Part shown: positions 47,584-58,400 of the stretch, piece by piece | Layout of the letters: the number at the start of each line of letters is the position of its first letter | How positions within the stretch are numbered: position 1 is the stretch's first letter | NCBI GenBank assembly: GCA_017506865.1 | Contig: JAFCMP010000063.1 | Coordinates: 250,501 to 314,500, forward strand | Source: Tribonema minus | Lineage: Eukaryota; Sar; Xanthophyceae; Tribonematales; Tribonemataceae | Direction: 5' to 3' | DNA length: 64,000 nucleotides | The notes under the pieces: model-generated | The model's database searches: none | The model's input: only the letters and a program-made list of their open reading frames with translations | What the model was told of the DNA's origin: nothing | Position numbers and translations under genes: made by a program

Positions 47584-47676
47584 ATGAACGGTGCGTCGTC
47601 CTGCGTTGCAGCAATGGACCCGCAGGCCTCTAGTGGCGGCGTTGGCGATGAAGTGGCCAGAGAGATCGCCAAGAAG
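47584..47676 (+). CDS. Candidate first exon inside a palindrome (plus copy)
   Basis: ATG at 47584, reading MNGASSCVAAMDPQASSGGV, then GDEVAREIAKK, ends at a GT donor (AAGAAG|GTGGGA) after 47676. An almost identical exon lies opposite it on the minus strand. Possible later exons on plus are at about 48296 (LRDEYVLSLLKEALFAAAVC), about 49275 (RRNKAHVVSILASMNRKRN) and about 49925 (EAGYVTKGFGSCDTSFELY), but I could not link their phases. Function unknown. Confidence 0.35.
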
Positions 47677-47859
47677 GTGGGAGTGTGTACGTGCCAGGCA
47701 CATGTCCCTCGCTCACAGATGTCTCAGCAGCATGTCTGTGAGCGAGAGACACGCGCATGGCACGTTCACCCACCTTCTTGGCGATCTCTCTGGCCACTTC
47801 ATCGCCAACGCCGCCACTAGAGGCGTGCGGGTCCAGGGCTGCAACGCAGGAAGACGCAC
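47591..47859. repeat. Palindrome with exon-like arms (about 130-bp arms, 9-base loop)
   Basis: The left arm 47591-47721 and right arm 47731-47859 are inverted copies separated by TCTCAGCAG. The outer 85 bases are nearly identical; the inner part is more diverged with small gaps. Each arm encodes DP(Q/H)ASSGGVGDEVAREIAKK followed by a GTGGG donor-like site. Confidence 0.85.
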
Positions 47860-47866
47860 TGTCCAT
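47774..47866 (-). CDS. Candidate first exon inside a palindrome (minus copy)
   Basis: ATG at 47866, reading MDSASSCVAALDPHASSGGV, then GDEVAREIAKK, followed by GT (AAGAAG|GTGGGTGAAC) after 47774. It mirrors the plus-strand exon. If both are used, the palindrome would be a shared divergent-convergent first exon; equally one or both could be inert duplicates. No later minus-strand exon is identified, and the nearest minus-strand gene (47171) has its own ATG. Confidence 0.3.
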
Positions 47867-47876
47867 CGCGCCTGCA

Positions 47877-50160
47877 ACAGATCACAACAGCAGGGCGTGA
47901 GGCGAGTTGTTTGCGCAGCTGTCGACAAACCGTAACAATTGTGCTGTCCTGTGCCTCGCCAGTAGCTGCCATTTGCAGGCTTGCAATGCGTTCGGAGACG
48001 ACCAGCGATCACTTCTGCTGCTTATTTGGGGCTGCAGTCTGTGGATACCATCCTGGATTAGTAGCTCTTGACGTGACTGCATGGCCTACATATACTACAC
48101 TATAGCTGGGGCAGCCTAGCAGCCCGCCTGGCACCGCGCGAGGCCTTAGAAGTATGATGGACATGCTTTGCGATCTTTATCGATCAGGCAGCCAGCCGCA
48201 TGATGTTTGCCTCAAATCATATCATTATGCTGTTGGCAGGCAGACCATTGTAGCCTCACCCTAGTACTTGTCTCCCCTCCTCGCTCTAGTGCAGGCAATT
48301 GCGGGATGAGTATGTGTTATCTTTGCTGAAAGAAGCATTGTTTGCCGCAGCGGTCTGTCTGTATAACCAGGCAGAAATCATTCGCCCAATGCCAGCACAT
48401 GCCTGCGCTATCATGCAGCTGTTGGACTCAAGAAGTTCTAAAGAACTGTGTTGTAGTAACGACGGTGTACACACAAGGGCCTTAGGGTGTTGTAAGCTCG
48501 ACGTAGGTGCAATTTTGATAAATGTAACCAGTTTGGAAGTGTAACTTTTTTGGCTCAAGCCGCTCACTATCTTGTACGTGTTCACCGACACACACAGCAC
48601 CACTAAACCGCACCAGGCTAGGTGCAGCGGACAACAGCAGGTCTGTGAGACACAAGTGCTTCACTGGCCGACTCTGTACTGTCAGGCTGCTCAAAAGACA
48701 CCATTTCGTAAGCACCCTCACTTTCCCTGATCTTCGCTTTGTTGTGAACCGGTGGCCAATGTGGAGTCCCTGCTGATCATATTACTCACCACGCACTCTA
48801 GTCAGTATGACAGTGCGCGTCACCACACACTTGCTTGCTGACGTTGCCAGCTGGAACAAGTGCATGGCACATTGGTCATCACATACTGACGATATCAATG
48901 CACAAGAGCAAGCCACCATATTCACCGTACGCTGCGTGTAGTGCGTTTCCGGCTGTCACACGTTGCAAAGGCACAGTGTCGACGTGAAATGGTGTCGCAC
49001 GGTGCACTGCACACATGCGTGTCTTGCCGGTGGCCTTTTCTTTGAAGTTTGAGGGCAGGTATGCACCTATCGCAGTGGTTTACATACCTACCGCAGTCAT
49101 CGCGCGTAACGCCTGCAAGCAATCGAAATAATGAAGGCAGCCTTGAGATCATTGGTGTGTCGACATACTTGAAAAGTTTGCTCTATAATCATGAACCTGT
49201 GCTAATTTCACTGATGCAATTGTTGCCGCTTGCATCTGTTCATGTGCCTGCTGTTACCTCCACAGCAGACGTACAAGACGAAACAAAGCGCACGTGGTCA
49301 GCATCCTTGCCTCCATGAACCGCAAGAGGAACGAGGAGAAGGATGGTTTGAAGTTCCTTAAACTTCGAAAAAGGATTATGAGGCATGGCCAGTGGTCAGC
49401 GGCTTGGATCCTTACAGTTGCGGCAAACCAACCATACAACAACATCCAGTACATAAAGATCCAAGCCGCTGACCAGTGGCCATGCCCAATAATCCGTGGG
49501 GCTTCTGGCACGACAGCCTTACACGTGCATTTCAGTGCAGTTCTCAAGTGAGCTGCCTCAAAACGCGGCCAGAACCTCACCCCTCCTGCTCATTGCTCAA
49601 CATGACTTCAAGACAGCAAGCAGTGCACCCCAGGTATGCTCGTCACAGTAAATGCTCCTTAAAGCGGGCTGGTCGCCCAATATTGAAGTGCAGCTGCGGA
49701 GGGGCATACGTGACTCACGCACTACGGTATCCTGAGACAGAGCGTTTTCAAAAAGCATGAAAGCGCAAAATCTCTCGATTGCTAGCACGACCAACATGTG
49801 TCAAGCAAAGCAACATGACAGAAAAGCAGCAATGGCGAGAAAGGATCCATGCTCGCTGCCTATGCAAATGTTGGTGGTATTCTGAGGAGTACCCTGCACA
49901 CCTGAGGAGTTGCAAAATATGCAGGAAGCTGGCTACGTTACCAAAGGTTTTGGAAGCTGTGACACTTCTTTTGAACTTTACACGTACAGCCTGTTGCGCA
50001 TTGCCATTGAGGCCGGGACTCCAGGTAAAGGCCTTCCAAAGCTGAATCGCACGCTGCCAGTGAACATGAACACGGCACTTGGTCAAGCGCCTTGCAGGGC
50101 CTGCAAGGTCAGGGCAAGAGCAAACATACATGAGTACACTGAAACTACACCTGATGTGTG
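47877..50160. other. Region with scattered exon-like pieces and a fold-back
   Basis: Exon-like plus-strand segments occur at about 48296-48430, 49267-49344 and 49925-50030, each between plausible AG and GT sites, but their phases do not chain into a gene I can defend. A 38-bp-arm inverted repeat lies at 49373-49495. The rest shows only short frames. Confidence 0.35.
49373..49495. repeat. Fold-back inverted repeat, 38-bp arms
   Basis: Left arm 49373-49410 (GGATTATGAGGCATGGCCAG, then TGGTCAGCGGCTTGGATC) and right arm 49458-49495 are inverted copies with about two mismatches and a 47-base spacer. The stem would be very stable in RNA. Confidence 0.8.
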
Positions 50161-50162
50161 AT

Positions 50163-51545
50163 CACTGTAGTGTTCGTAGATGTGCTATGTGAGCGCCAAT
50201 CGTTCACGGTGTGCTCTGGCTACAGTGATTTATGAAAGCGTAATTGTACGTGTATGCTGTGAGGTGATCGCAATTGTGAATCGTGCGCAGAGACCAAGAC
50301 AGTTAAATTATGATTAGATAGGATCGTCGGCGCTCGTCTTTCCTATGGGATCATTGCGCTCGCTTGCAGACACTACTTGGAGTTCACTACTACAGTTTGT
50401 CGCAGTTGATTTCACCTTGCATACCGGAGCAGAAACACCTGTAATGGCTTAGTCAGTCGCACCTACTTGGGTCCAAACGCCTCAGCCGGTATTACTCAGT
50501 GAGTAAGAACATCTCAGCCGGTGGTACCTAGCAAGCGTTCTCATGACGCTCACAACCACTCCATTACTGACAGCAGCTCAGAACGGAGTCTCACATTGAG
50601 TCAATCACGACCGTACAGCTGCAGGAACTGTTTCTTACTCAGGGGTGCAGACACTTGCCACCTCAGCATTCATGGTCCCAAGAGCACGATCAACATCACC
50701 AGAAACAGCCGCCAGCTGCTAAAGCATTGTATGCTGAGCTTACAAGCTGAATCACGGTAGTGCGCCATGGCTACTAATAGTATGTACATACATTACCTGG
50801 ACAACACAACACAGAACCCCAAATAACTACACCACCTTTAATGATCTCATTTGTGCTAACCAGCACTGTTCATAGACGTGCCATGTGAGCGCCAACAGTA
50901 CTTCTATGTTATGGTTACAGCAACTTCTTGTACGAAATCATACGTGCATGTATGCTGACTTGTTCACCGTTGTGGAGTGAGCGCAGAGAGAAGGCAGTGA
51001 AGTCATAGGATCTTTGGCGCTCGTCCTGCCTATGGGACCATTGCAGTCGCTCTCAGACACCACTTACAAGTACTTGGAAGAGTTTGCGGACACTACGTAA
51101 AACAGATTACAACTACTGCCGCACCTGATTTCACCTTGCATACTGGAGCACAAACACCTGTATTGGCTTAGTCAGTCGCACCTACTTGGGTCCAAACACC
51201 TCAGTCGGTAGTACTTAGTGAGTAAGAACATCTCAGCCGGTGGTACATAGCGGGCGTTCACATAATGCTCACAACCACTCACAACTGACAGCAGCTCAGA
51301 ACGGAGTCTCAGATTGAGTCGATCACGATCTTACAGCTGCAGAAAAAATTGTTTCTTACTCAGGGGTGCAGACAATTCCTAACACATCCGCCTGCTGTGG
51401 TATTGTATGCTAGGTTTTCAAGGTGAATCCGACAGTGCGCCATGACTATGTATGTACACATTACAGCTGGACAAAACAGCACAGAACCCAAAACATACAC
51501 CATCTTTCAGAATGAAATCACTTTGCTAACAAGCAGACTTGTGCC
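50163..51545 (+). repeat. Two-copy tandem repeat, about 0.7-kb unit
   Basis: Two adjacent units, about 50163-50867 and 50868-51545. Shared blocks include GTGAGCGCCAA, GTCAGTCGCACCTACTTGGG, GTAAGAACATCTCAGCCGGT, and TGACAGCAGCTCAGAACGGA. Divergence is moderate with small indels. No long frame is conserved. The second unit ends about 0.5 kb before the LINE ORF1. Confidence 0.8.
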
Positions 51546-52068
51546 TGGAGCGTGCTTCTCACTGCTGCTTGCTCAAGTGAGTACTACTGAAGCAGTATCC
51601 ACAGCGGCTCATGACCCTGCCATGTCCCTGCACCATGAAGTGTAGGATACCTGATTTTGCTAAAGTAATTGGTCGATTATATCAAGAGTCTGCATCTTTC
51701 CCTGCCACTTATCTTGAGTGCGTGCTCAAGGTCTCCAGCCAGCGCCGCTGCGGCACTCCTCCGTAAGACATGCGCCACTCGCGTATCAGGGCACAGCCAT
51801 TTGGGATGATGATCCACAGCGACTCCACAGCTTCAAACCTGAGGAGAGGAGCACGGAAGCAAAAGTGTGGTTGCAAAGTGAATGTCTAATGAGGATCTCA
51901 ACAATGCAGAGTCGCCACGCATGTCGCCTCACAAACCTGCTGTTGTTTGCCGCGGCCCAGCCTGAACTGTGGTTGGTTTGTGAGCGCTCTCCCTTAGAAA
52001 CAATTCCGAACGGATGACATCTGTCGAGCAAGCCATCTGCACTCAAAAACGAGTACACCAACTGCCGC

Positions 52069-55000
52069 ATGTGCGACAAGTTCATAGTGCGAGCAAATCC
52101 TCGCGCCCTGGACAAGAATTGCCCAGCGGCACACGCATGTGCACACCAGCGCACGCGCCACACAGGGAAAGGGAAGCAATTTGCAGAACTGCATGTTCAG
52201 CTTTTCCTAGACCACCGACCAATATGCGGCGGCCTGGAGCAGGTCTGCGATGGGTGCGGCAACCTCTTCAACAGACGCACAGCAGCAAGCGCCACGACAC
52301 CACCTGGTGATCTAGGGGCCCTGGACCAGTGCGACGTGTGGCGCTGCGCCGACTGCCTCGCAGGCCCGGTCGCCGCGACAGCATGCACACTGTCAGGCTA
52401 TGACCGTGCATCAGGCCATGATCACATTGCTGACATACACACCCGACCAACGACATGCGCGGCGGCAGCGGGTGGTGCAGCTGTTGGTGGGGGGAATAGC
52501 CTGAAGCCAACAGCCGCGCTGCTCGCCGCCGCTAGCAAATGTGGTCCCATACGCAAAATCCTCGGATGCGAGCACCTGGGGGTGGACCACAGGCAAGCCC
52601 ATGCATCTACGTTGGACGGTGTGGCAGTTGCGCCGCTGCCGAGACTGACCCGGAGCAGCACAATGGGTGTGCTGCCTGGCGAAAGTCGTGCTAGCGATAG
52701 CGGCGCAACGATGTCAAGCAACGATCGTGTGCCCAGCACACCTGGCAGTGCAGCAGCTGCTGTCGCAGCGGGCGCTCAGTCTAGCGAATGCCCCAGGGAC
52801 CCGACGGGATCTCACTGGCAAGGCTTGCTGGGGGCGGCTGGCGCACTCGCGCGCAGGGTACGTGCACTGGCCCTTGCCCCCAATCGGGCACGCGTCACGG
52901 TGCTTTGCGCTTGGCCGACGGGTACCAAGCTTGAACCCTGCCGCACGTCACGCCGACTGCACGCGCCAGCAACACAGACCCTGCTGGGCCGGACTCCCTG
53001 CGCACCGCTGGTGAATCAGATGCATGACCTGACGGTCACGTTCAGCTTGCTCTCCCTCCGAGAAGAGGGTAACGACCTGGCAGCGGTGTTTGACCAACTC
53101 TCCCTTAGGGAACCGGTCGTTGCCAGGTTGCCTCGCCAGCCAGCCGGGAAACATGGCGAGTCAGACGTAACGCAGGCCGGTGATAACAGCACCCACGCAG
53201 CAATGACCGAGACAGCATCTGTCACGGCTATGATTGCCAGTGGAAAGCGCAGTCGACGCAGAGGTAAACACAGACGGCGGACGCAGGAGCGACAGGCCCA
53301 GTGCGACAATTCTCCTGCACCCCTAGGGCAGCTGGCACCAGCCACCACACCGCCAAGGGGCGGTGCCTCTGCCCCCTCAGCACCAATATCCGGGCCGGCG
53401 AAGGTCACCACCGTGACGGTGGCGACCCGGATACCCTCAACCGTGTGCCATACAGTCACCGTGGAGGAGCAGCAAGACGCGCTGGCAAAAGCCACCAACT
53501 ATGGTTTTTCCACTTGGCACACGGGCCTGCAGGCACTCCACAAACAGGCGCTTGGGGAAAACACAGCGACGCTAGCACGTGGTGGGGAGCTTCGCCCCGT
53601 GAGCAACGTGGGCAACGGCAACTGCCTGATTCATACAGCTCTACACGGCATAGGCAGCGTCGCAGTTGAGCACGGACTGCCGGCCCCAGCGCTGGTGATT
53701 GCCATGCGAGAGGCACTGCTGGACGGGATGGTGGCATACGTCACGCAGGGGGCGGGCAAACAAGGGGCCAGCATGTCATCGATGCGTCAACTGACCGCGC
53801 ATGCCGCAGCCCAACCTGCGTGTACACGTGAACAATTCGACACGTACGGGACACGCGCTCGCTGCCTCGCAATCGAGTACGGCACAAATGAAACGGATAG
53901 CAAGGACAGCGGGCACACGCTCCTGCTGCAACGCCTACAGGAAGAGGGCGTGTGGGGACGGCCCCTCGGTTTGTCTGTGTGGGCCATTGTTGCAGCGGTC
54001 TACGCGGTCTCGGTGACGGTGTGGCAGGCCAAGCCTCAGGCCACTGGCAGCACGCAAAAATCAACAGGGCTGGTGCTGGCACAACTGATGGGGCTGCCAG
54101 CGGTATTCGCACCGGCGACTCCAGCTCAGCCTGACTGCCATCTGGATGTGCTGTGGACGCCGCCTGGGCTATATACAAATGTGGGACACTTTGAACTGCT
54201 TGTCGCCCCTGCGGCAGCTCCGCCCTTGCCAACCACTATGACAGCGTCGGCGACCACTCAAGCTGACAGCACCCACATCACGGCTCCGAGTCGGACACAG
54301 CCCCGTACTGCGCTGCAGTTGCCACAGCAGCCTGAGCCACTGAGGTGTCCACTATGCACACTGGCATTTTGGCAGCTTGGTCAGAAAGAGGACAGCAAAC
54401 AGCGAGGCAAACTGTCAGCTGCGAGCCGCATGGCACCGGTAGTGGCCCACTTCAACGGTGGTAGCTGCACGAGGTCGATGCTGAACCCTGAGGCGAGCAC
54501 ATCACACTGTCAGCAAAATCCGGCGGCAGCATACGCCAAGGGCATCCGGCAGCAGGTTGATCACGACCCATCCGGTGACCGTGCCCCTTCAGGCAGCAGT
54601 ACCTGCAGCATTGGGGCACACCATGCCAAGCATGTGCAGGAGATGAGCACCATGTATGGTTGCACGGCAGAAGACTTCCTACGGGCGGTAAGGAAGCTGA
54701 GTGCATGCACAGGTGCCTGCGGCCTGGTCCATATGTCAGCCAGCGCGGGGCAGAGGCAATGTGCGCTGACCTCGCCATGCCACACGTGTCGACGGAATGG
54801 AAGCGCCCCCACGCGCGCACGCCCGGCAGTACCCCCGGGCCAGTCCGAGGGCGGGGGTGCGGGTAGCGACGGCGCGGCCGCGGCGGCGGGGGCTGCCGCA
54901 GCGACACCTCCAAAACTACCGGCGGTGCCGGCTAGTGGCGCTGCCAACTCAAAGTCTAGCAAGAAACGCCCGGCGGCTACGGCAACCGGCGCGCAACGCC

Positions 55001-55464
55001 GGTGCCGAACGGCAGCTGCTGCGGCACCGCCTAGCAGCGCCGGCAGCCGCACTCAGTCTGACAGCCTGAGGCTGCAGGACAGCAGCCCCTCCCACGGGAC
55101 GGCCGTGGGATGGGCGGACATGGACGTGGACCCGCCGGACGATGCCGCGTCACCGCCCCCCCCGACCACCACCACCAGTGGCAGGCCCTCAAAGCCCCAG
55201 GCACGAGCATCCCTGGCTTGGGACCTCTCGACGCCCTCGGTCGTCCACGCACTTGACCAGACCAATGAGGCGGATCTACTGCTGCTGCGGTTCACCACGA
55301 CTGCCAACCCCTTCCGCACTCAGCTGCAGTGCACCCAGTGGGCACGGCTAGTGGAGCACGCCACACGACTACTGGCGGACGCCACAGACAGTGCACGTGA
55401 GGCGCACGGGTGCGCCTCCACCATGGTGCCGGGGCGTTTGCTCATCAGGTTTCTCAGACTCTAG
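52069..55464 (+). CDS. LINE ORF1-like part: zinc fingers and OTU-type cysteine protease
   Basis: 1,131 codons from ATG 52069 to TAG 55462-55464. The N-terminus has a zinc-binding pattern that starts before the ATG (TNC-R-M-C, then DKNCPAAHACAHQRTRH) and a second one (CGGLEQVCDGCGNLF, then CDVWRCADCL). Residues ~512-520, NVGNGNCLIHTALHGIG, match the OTU protease catalytic-Cys motif (usually G-D-G-N-C; the Asp is Asn here), and GHFELLVAP at ~705 supplies the His. Next come RCPLC..FNGGSCT, a possible zinc motif, and a basic Ala-rich tail. The OTU fold is known from deubiquitinases and some retroelements; its role here could be polyprotein processing or deubiquitination. The frame is open upstream to 52018, so the true start may be upstream or spliced. 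Its end overlaps the next frame, and R2-like elements have a single ORF, so this may be the N-terminal half of one protein. Confidence 0.75.
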   Translation: MCDKFIVRANPRALDKNCPAAHACAHQRTRHTGKGKQFAELHVQLFLDHRPICGGLEQVCDGCGNLFNRRTAASATTPPGDLGALDQCDVWRCADCLAGPVAATACTLSGYDRASGHDHIADIHTRPTTCAAAAGGAAVGGGNSLKPTAALLAAASKCGPIRKILGCEHLGVDHRQAHASTLDGVAVAPLPRLTRSSTMGVLPGESRASDSGATMSSNDRVPSTPGSAAAAVAAGAQSSECPRDPTGSHWQGLLGAAGALARRVRALALAPNRARVTVLCAWPTGTKLEPCRTSRRLHAPATQTLLGRTPCAPLVNQMHDLTVTFSLLSLREEGNDLAAVFDQLSLREPVVARLPRQPAGKHGESDVTQAGDNSTHAAMTETASVTAMIASGKRSRRRGKHRRRTQERQAQCDNSPAPLGQLAPATTPPRGGASAPSAPISGPAKVTTVTVATRIPSTVCHTVTVEEQQDALAKATNYGFSTWHTGLQALHKQALGENTATLARGGELRPVSNVGNGNCLIHTALHGIGSVAVEHGLPAPALVIAMREALLDGMVAYVTQGAGKQGASMSSMRQLTAHAAAQPACTREQFDTYGTRARCLAIEYGTNETDSKDSGHTLLLQRLQEEGVWGRPLGLSVWAIVAAVYAVSVTVWQAKPQATGSTQKSTGLVLAQLMGLPAVFAPATPAQPDCHLDVLWTPPGLYTNVGHFELLVAPAAAPPLPTTMTASATTQADSTHITAPSRTQPRTALQLPQQPEPLRCPLCTLAFWQLGQKEDSKQRGKLSAASRMAPVVAHFNGGSCTRSMLNPEASTSHCQQNPAAAYAKGIRQQVDHDPSGDRAPSGSSTCSIGAHHAKHVQEMSTMYGCTAEDFLRAVRKLSACTGACGLVHMSASAGQRQCALTSPCHTCRRNGSAPTRARPAVPPGQSEGGGAGSDGAAAAAGAAAATPPKLPAVPASGAANSKSSKKRPAATATGAQRRCRTAAAAAPPSSAGSRTQSDSLRLQDSSPSHGTAVGWADMDVDPPDDAASPPPPTTTTSGRPSKPQARASLAWDLSTPSVVHALDQTNEADLLLLRFTTTANPFRTQLQCTQWARLVEHATRLLADATDSAREAHGCASTMVPGRLLIRFLRL

Positions 55465-58400
55465 TGCAGCGCGGCTACAGGCTGCTGCACCTGCTAGCAG
55501 CGATGGCCTTTGGTAGGCAACCGGAGGGAACCGGTATGCCGCCTGCGGCCCGGCTGGCAGCGTTGCTGTCTGGCGACTTCGCGGAGCTACTGAGAAAGAC
55601 GCTGTCAGCAGCAGCGGCGCTGCGGGCCCCCAAACCAAACAACGCAGCTATGGCGTCGGCACAAACGAACTTCGATGCCGACTGGACGGAGGCTGACTCC
55701 AGGCAGCAAACAGCATGCGCTGCCCTCTCAGGCAAGCGACGGGGGGTAGGCTTGGCTGCCGCACGACTAGAGGCGCGTGAAGCATGCGCCCCAGCAGACG
55801 AGGTCACGGCACAGGTGCTGGCAGCAAAGCACCCTGAAACTGGCACCCGGCCGGGGGTAGTCGATACGCCAATGGAGCAAGTGCGCGGCCTGGTACGCGA
55901 CGCCCGGCGGCACTGCTTACACAGCGCAGGGGTGGCAACGACCACCGGGCCAGCTGGCAGCGGCAGTCCTGTCTTCGAATCGGGTCAGGCACATGATCAC
56001 AGCGATAGGCCTGAGGATGCTGCCAGCGCAGCCGGACGGCGCCTCGAGGTGGAGGCGGCAGACATACTGTCGACCTTGTCCGCAGCAGGGGCGGGGAAGG
56101 CAGGAGGGCTGGACGGCCTACGCTATGAACACCTCTTGATGGCCGCTGGGCCTGGTGCACCAGTGAAAGCAGCCACCCGCCCCGTGAGCAGTGCCTCGCC
56201 AGGACTAGCTGGTGATTCAGAATCAGATGTGATGGAACCGGCATTCGCCCATCACCTGGCCAAGGTGTTCACGACGCTGCTTGTTGAGCCCGAACTGCTG
56301 CCGGAGCAATCGCAACGGCTTCTCCGCGCCGCGGCCCTCTCAGGCATAGGACAGAAGCGGCGTCCGATCGCCTGCTCCAGTGTCTGGCGCAGACTCCTCG
56401 GGTCCACAGCGGCACGGAGTGTCAAGGGCAAGATATCGGGGCTGCTGGCCTCCATGTCGCAGTTTGGCGTAGGATACCGGTCTGGCGTCGAGCATGTGGC
56501 AGCGCGCGCGCGCGTGTGGCACGAGCTGTATGGCACCACTATCCAACTGGACTGTGAGAACGCATTTAACAGTGTGGATCGCGCCGCCATTGTGCGGGGG
56601 CTTATGCTCTTCTGTCCGGAGCTGCTCCCGCACTTTGAGTCCGTATACTGTGGTGACACTGCCCCAGCGATGCGGGTGGAGGTGAACGGTGAAGCTCGCA
56701 TTATCTGCTCCCACCTAGGGTGCCAGCAAGGGGACCCTCTAGGGCCGCTGTACTTTGCAGTGGCAGCGGCCTTCCTACTCTTCTACCCTGATGGAGTGAA
56801 TGCGACGCCCGGCAGTATGCCGGCCTACGGCCACAGCACAGCGGAACCGCCAGCCCCGCACTGCGCTTTCCTGGATGACCTCAACGTGCTGCAAGCTGCC
56901 TACTTCGACGATGCAGCGGCCGCTGGGGTGGCAGAGGTGATCCGCCGGCTGGCGGCAGGGGGCCTACGCGTTCGACCAGACAAGTCGCTGGCCATCGCCA
57001 TGCGCGGCACAGTGTTTGATGAAGCGGCCAGAGCACGCCTGCGCGCCCTTGACATACCGTTTGTGGACACCACCATGCCAGAATCCAGTCAGGGCTTTAC
57101 GTCGGTCGGGGTACCGGTAGGGCACCCAGCCTATGTGCACGCTGCCATGAGCAAGCATCTTGTCGACGCAGGGACATGGCAATTGTCGTGGCAGCTAGCT
57201 GGAATGGCGCGGCATCACCTACAGGCAGCACAGTTCATTCTACGCAGGTCACTGACGAAGCGCATGGGCTTCTTAGCTCGGGTCGTTGACACGGCTTTGA
57301 GTGAGACATGGTTGCACGCGTTTGACGGGTTCTGTGCATGGACGCTCGAACGCATGCTGCATCTGCACGGCTGCTCTACCGCGGCAGCCATGAAGTCACA
57401 CCTGCTGGCCGCCTGCACTGCTGGTGACAATGAGGAAGCCAGCAGTGGCAGCGTGCTGGTATTGCCGCGCTTGGGCCCGCCAGAACTCACGGACATCGCA
57501 GTGCCACTGCGGGCGTCACGGTTGCCGGAGCGACGAGGCGGTCTGGGCATGCCGCTTTTGGGGCTACTGGCACCAGCCGCATACACGGCCCAGGCATGCA
57601 CAACACTGAGGCCAGCAATAATTCATGCCACTGTGGCAGCAGGGGCCCTGAGGCTCGGCCCTGACGAACATGGCGCAGTCACCTGGTTCGCGCAGCACTC
57701 ATGCGCAATACGCGAGGACCAGGGACTCCCGCCAATCATCGAGGCCGTGCGACGCTCTACGCGAGCGCTGACAGCTGATGGCGGCGAAAAATCACGCACC
57801 GCTGTGGCCGAGCAGCTCCCAGCATCGTTGCTACGGTGGGCAGCAGATACGACGGCCGCAGTGTCGACGCTCCCCACTGCGGTGCAAGCGATCTACGCCG
57901 CAACTGCCGTCACGGAGACAGTGACCACTGAGCCAGCCCCACACACCCACGGCATTGTGCCTGGCGCCGAGGCGGCCGCTGCGGCGGCGACCGTACCTGG
58001 CCCTCAAGCCGCTGCCGCGGCTGCCCCTTCCACGCCCGCTAAAACACAAACTAGCGCGGAAGAAAGCAGCTGCAGCGGCGGGCAGGAGGACGACGACGAC
58101 GACTGGGAGGCCTATGCTGACGAGATCTGCAGGAAGGTAGTGCCCCGCCGCCGGCGCGGTCACTTCACGCACGGACTACAAGCCGGCCTTTCAAATGTTC
58201 TTCGACGTCCATACGAGGATTGCCTGGTGGAGGACCTAGAGGCTGCCTCGGCTGGTGCCGTGGGCAAGCCGACGCAGGCTGCACCTATTGGTGACTCGCG
58301 CGACACCAGCCGCCGCCGCCAACAGGCTAGCGCACGGGTCCTGGCGCAGCTGCGCAGCCAGCGTGCGTCCGGGGCAATGGCGTGGATGAGCGTGCCACCC

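Noticed and set aside
50163-51545. Direct repeats as LTRs
   Set aside because: The units are adjacent with no internal region, lack TG..CA ends, and the neighbouring element has RLE-LINE, not LTR, enzymes.
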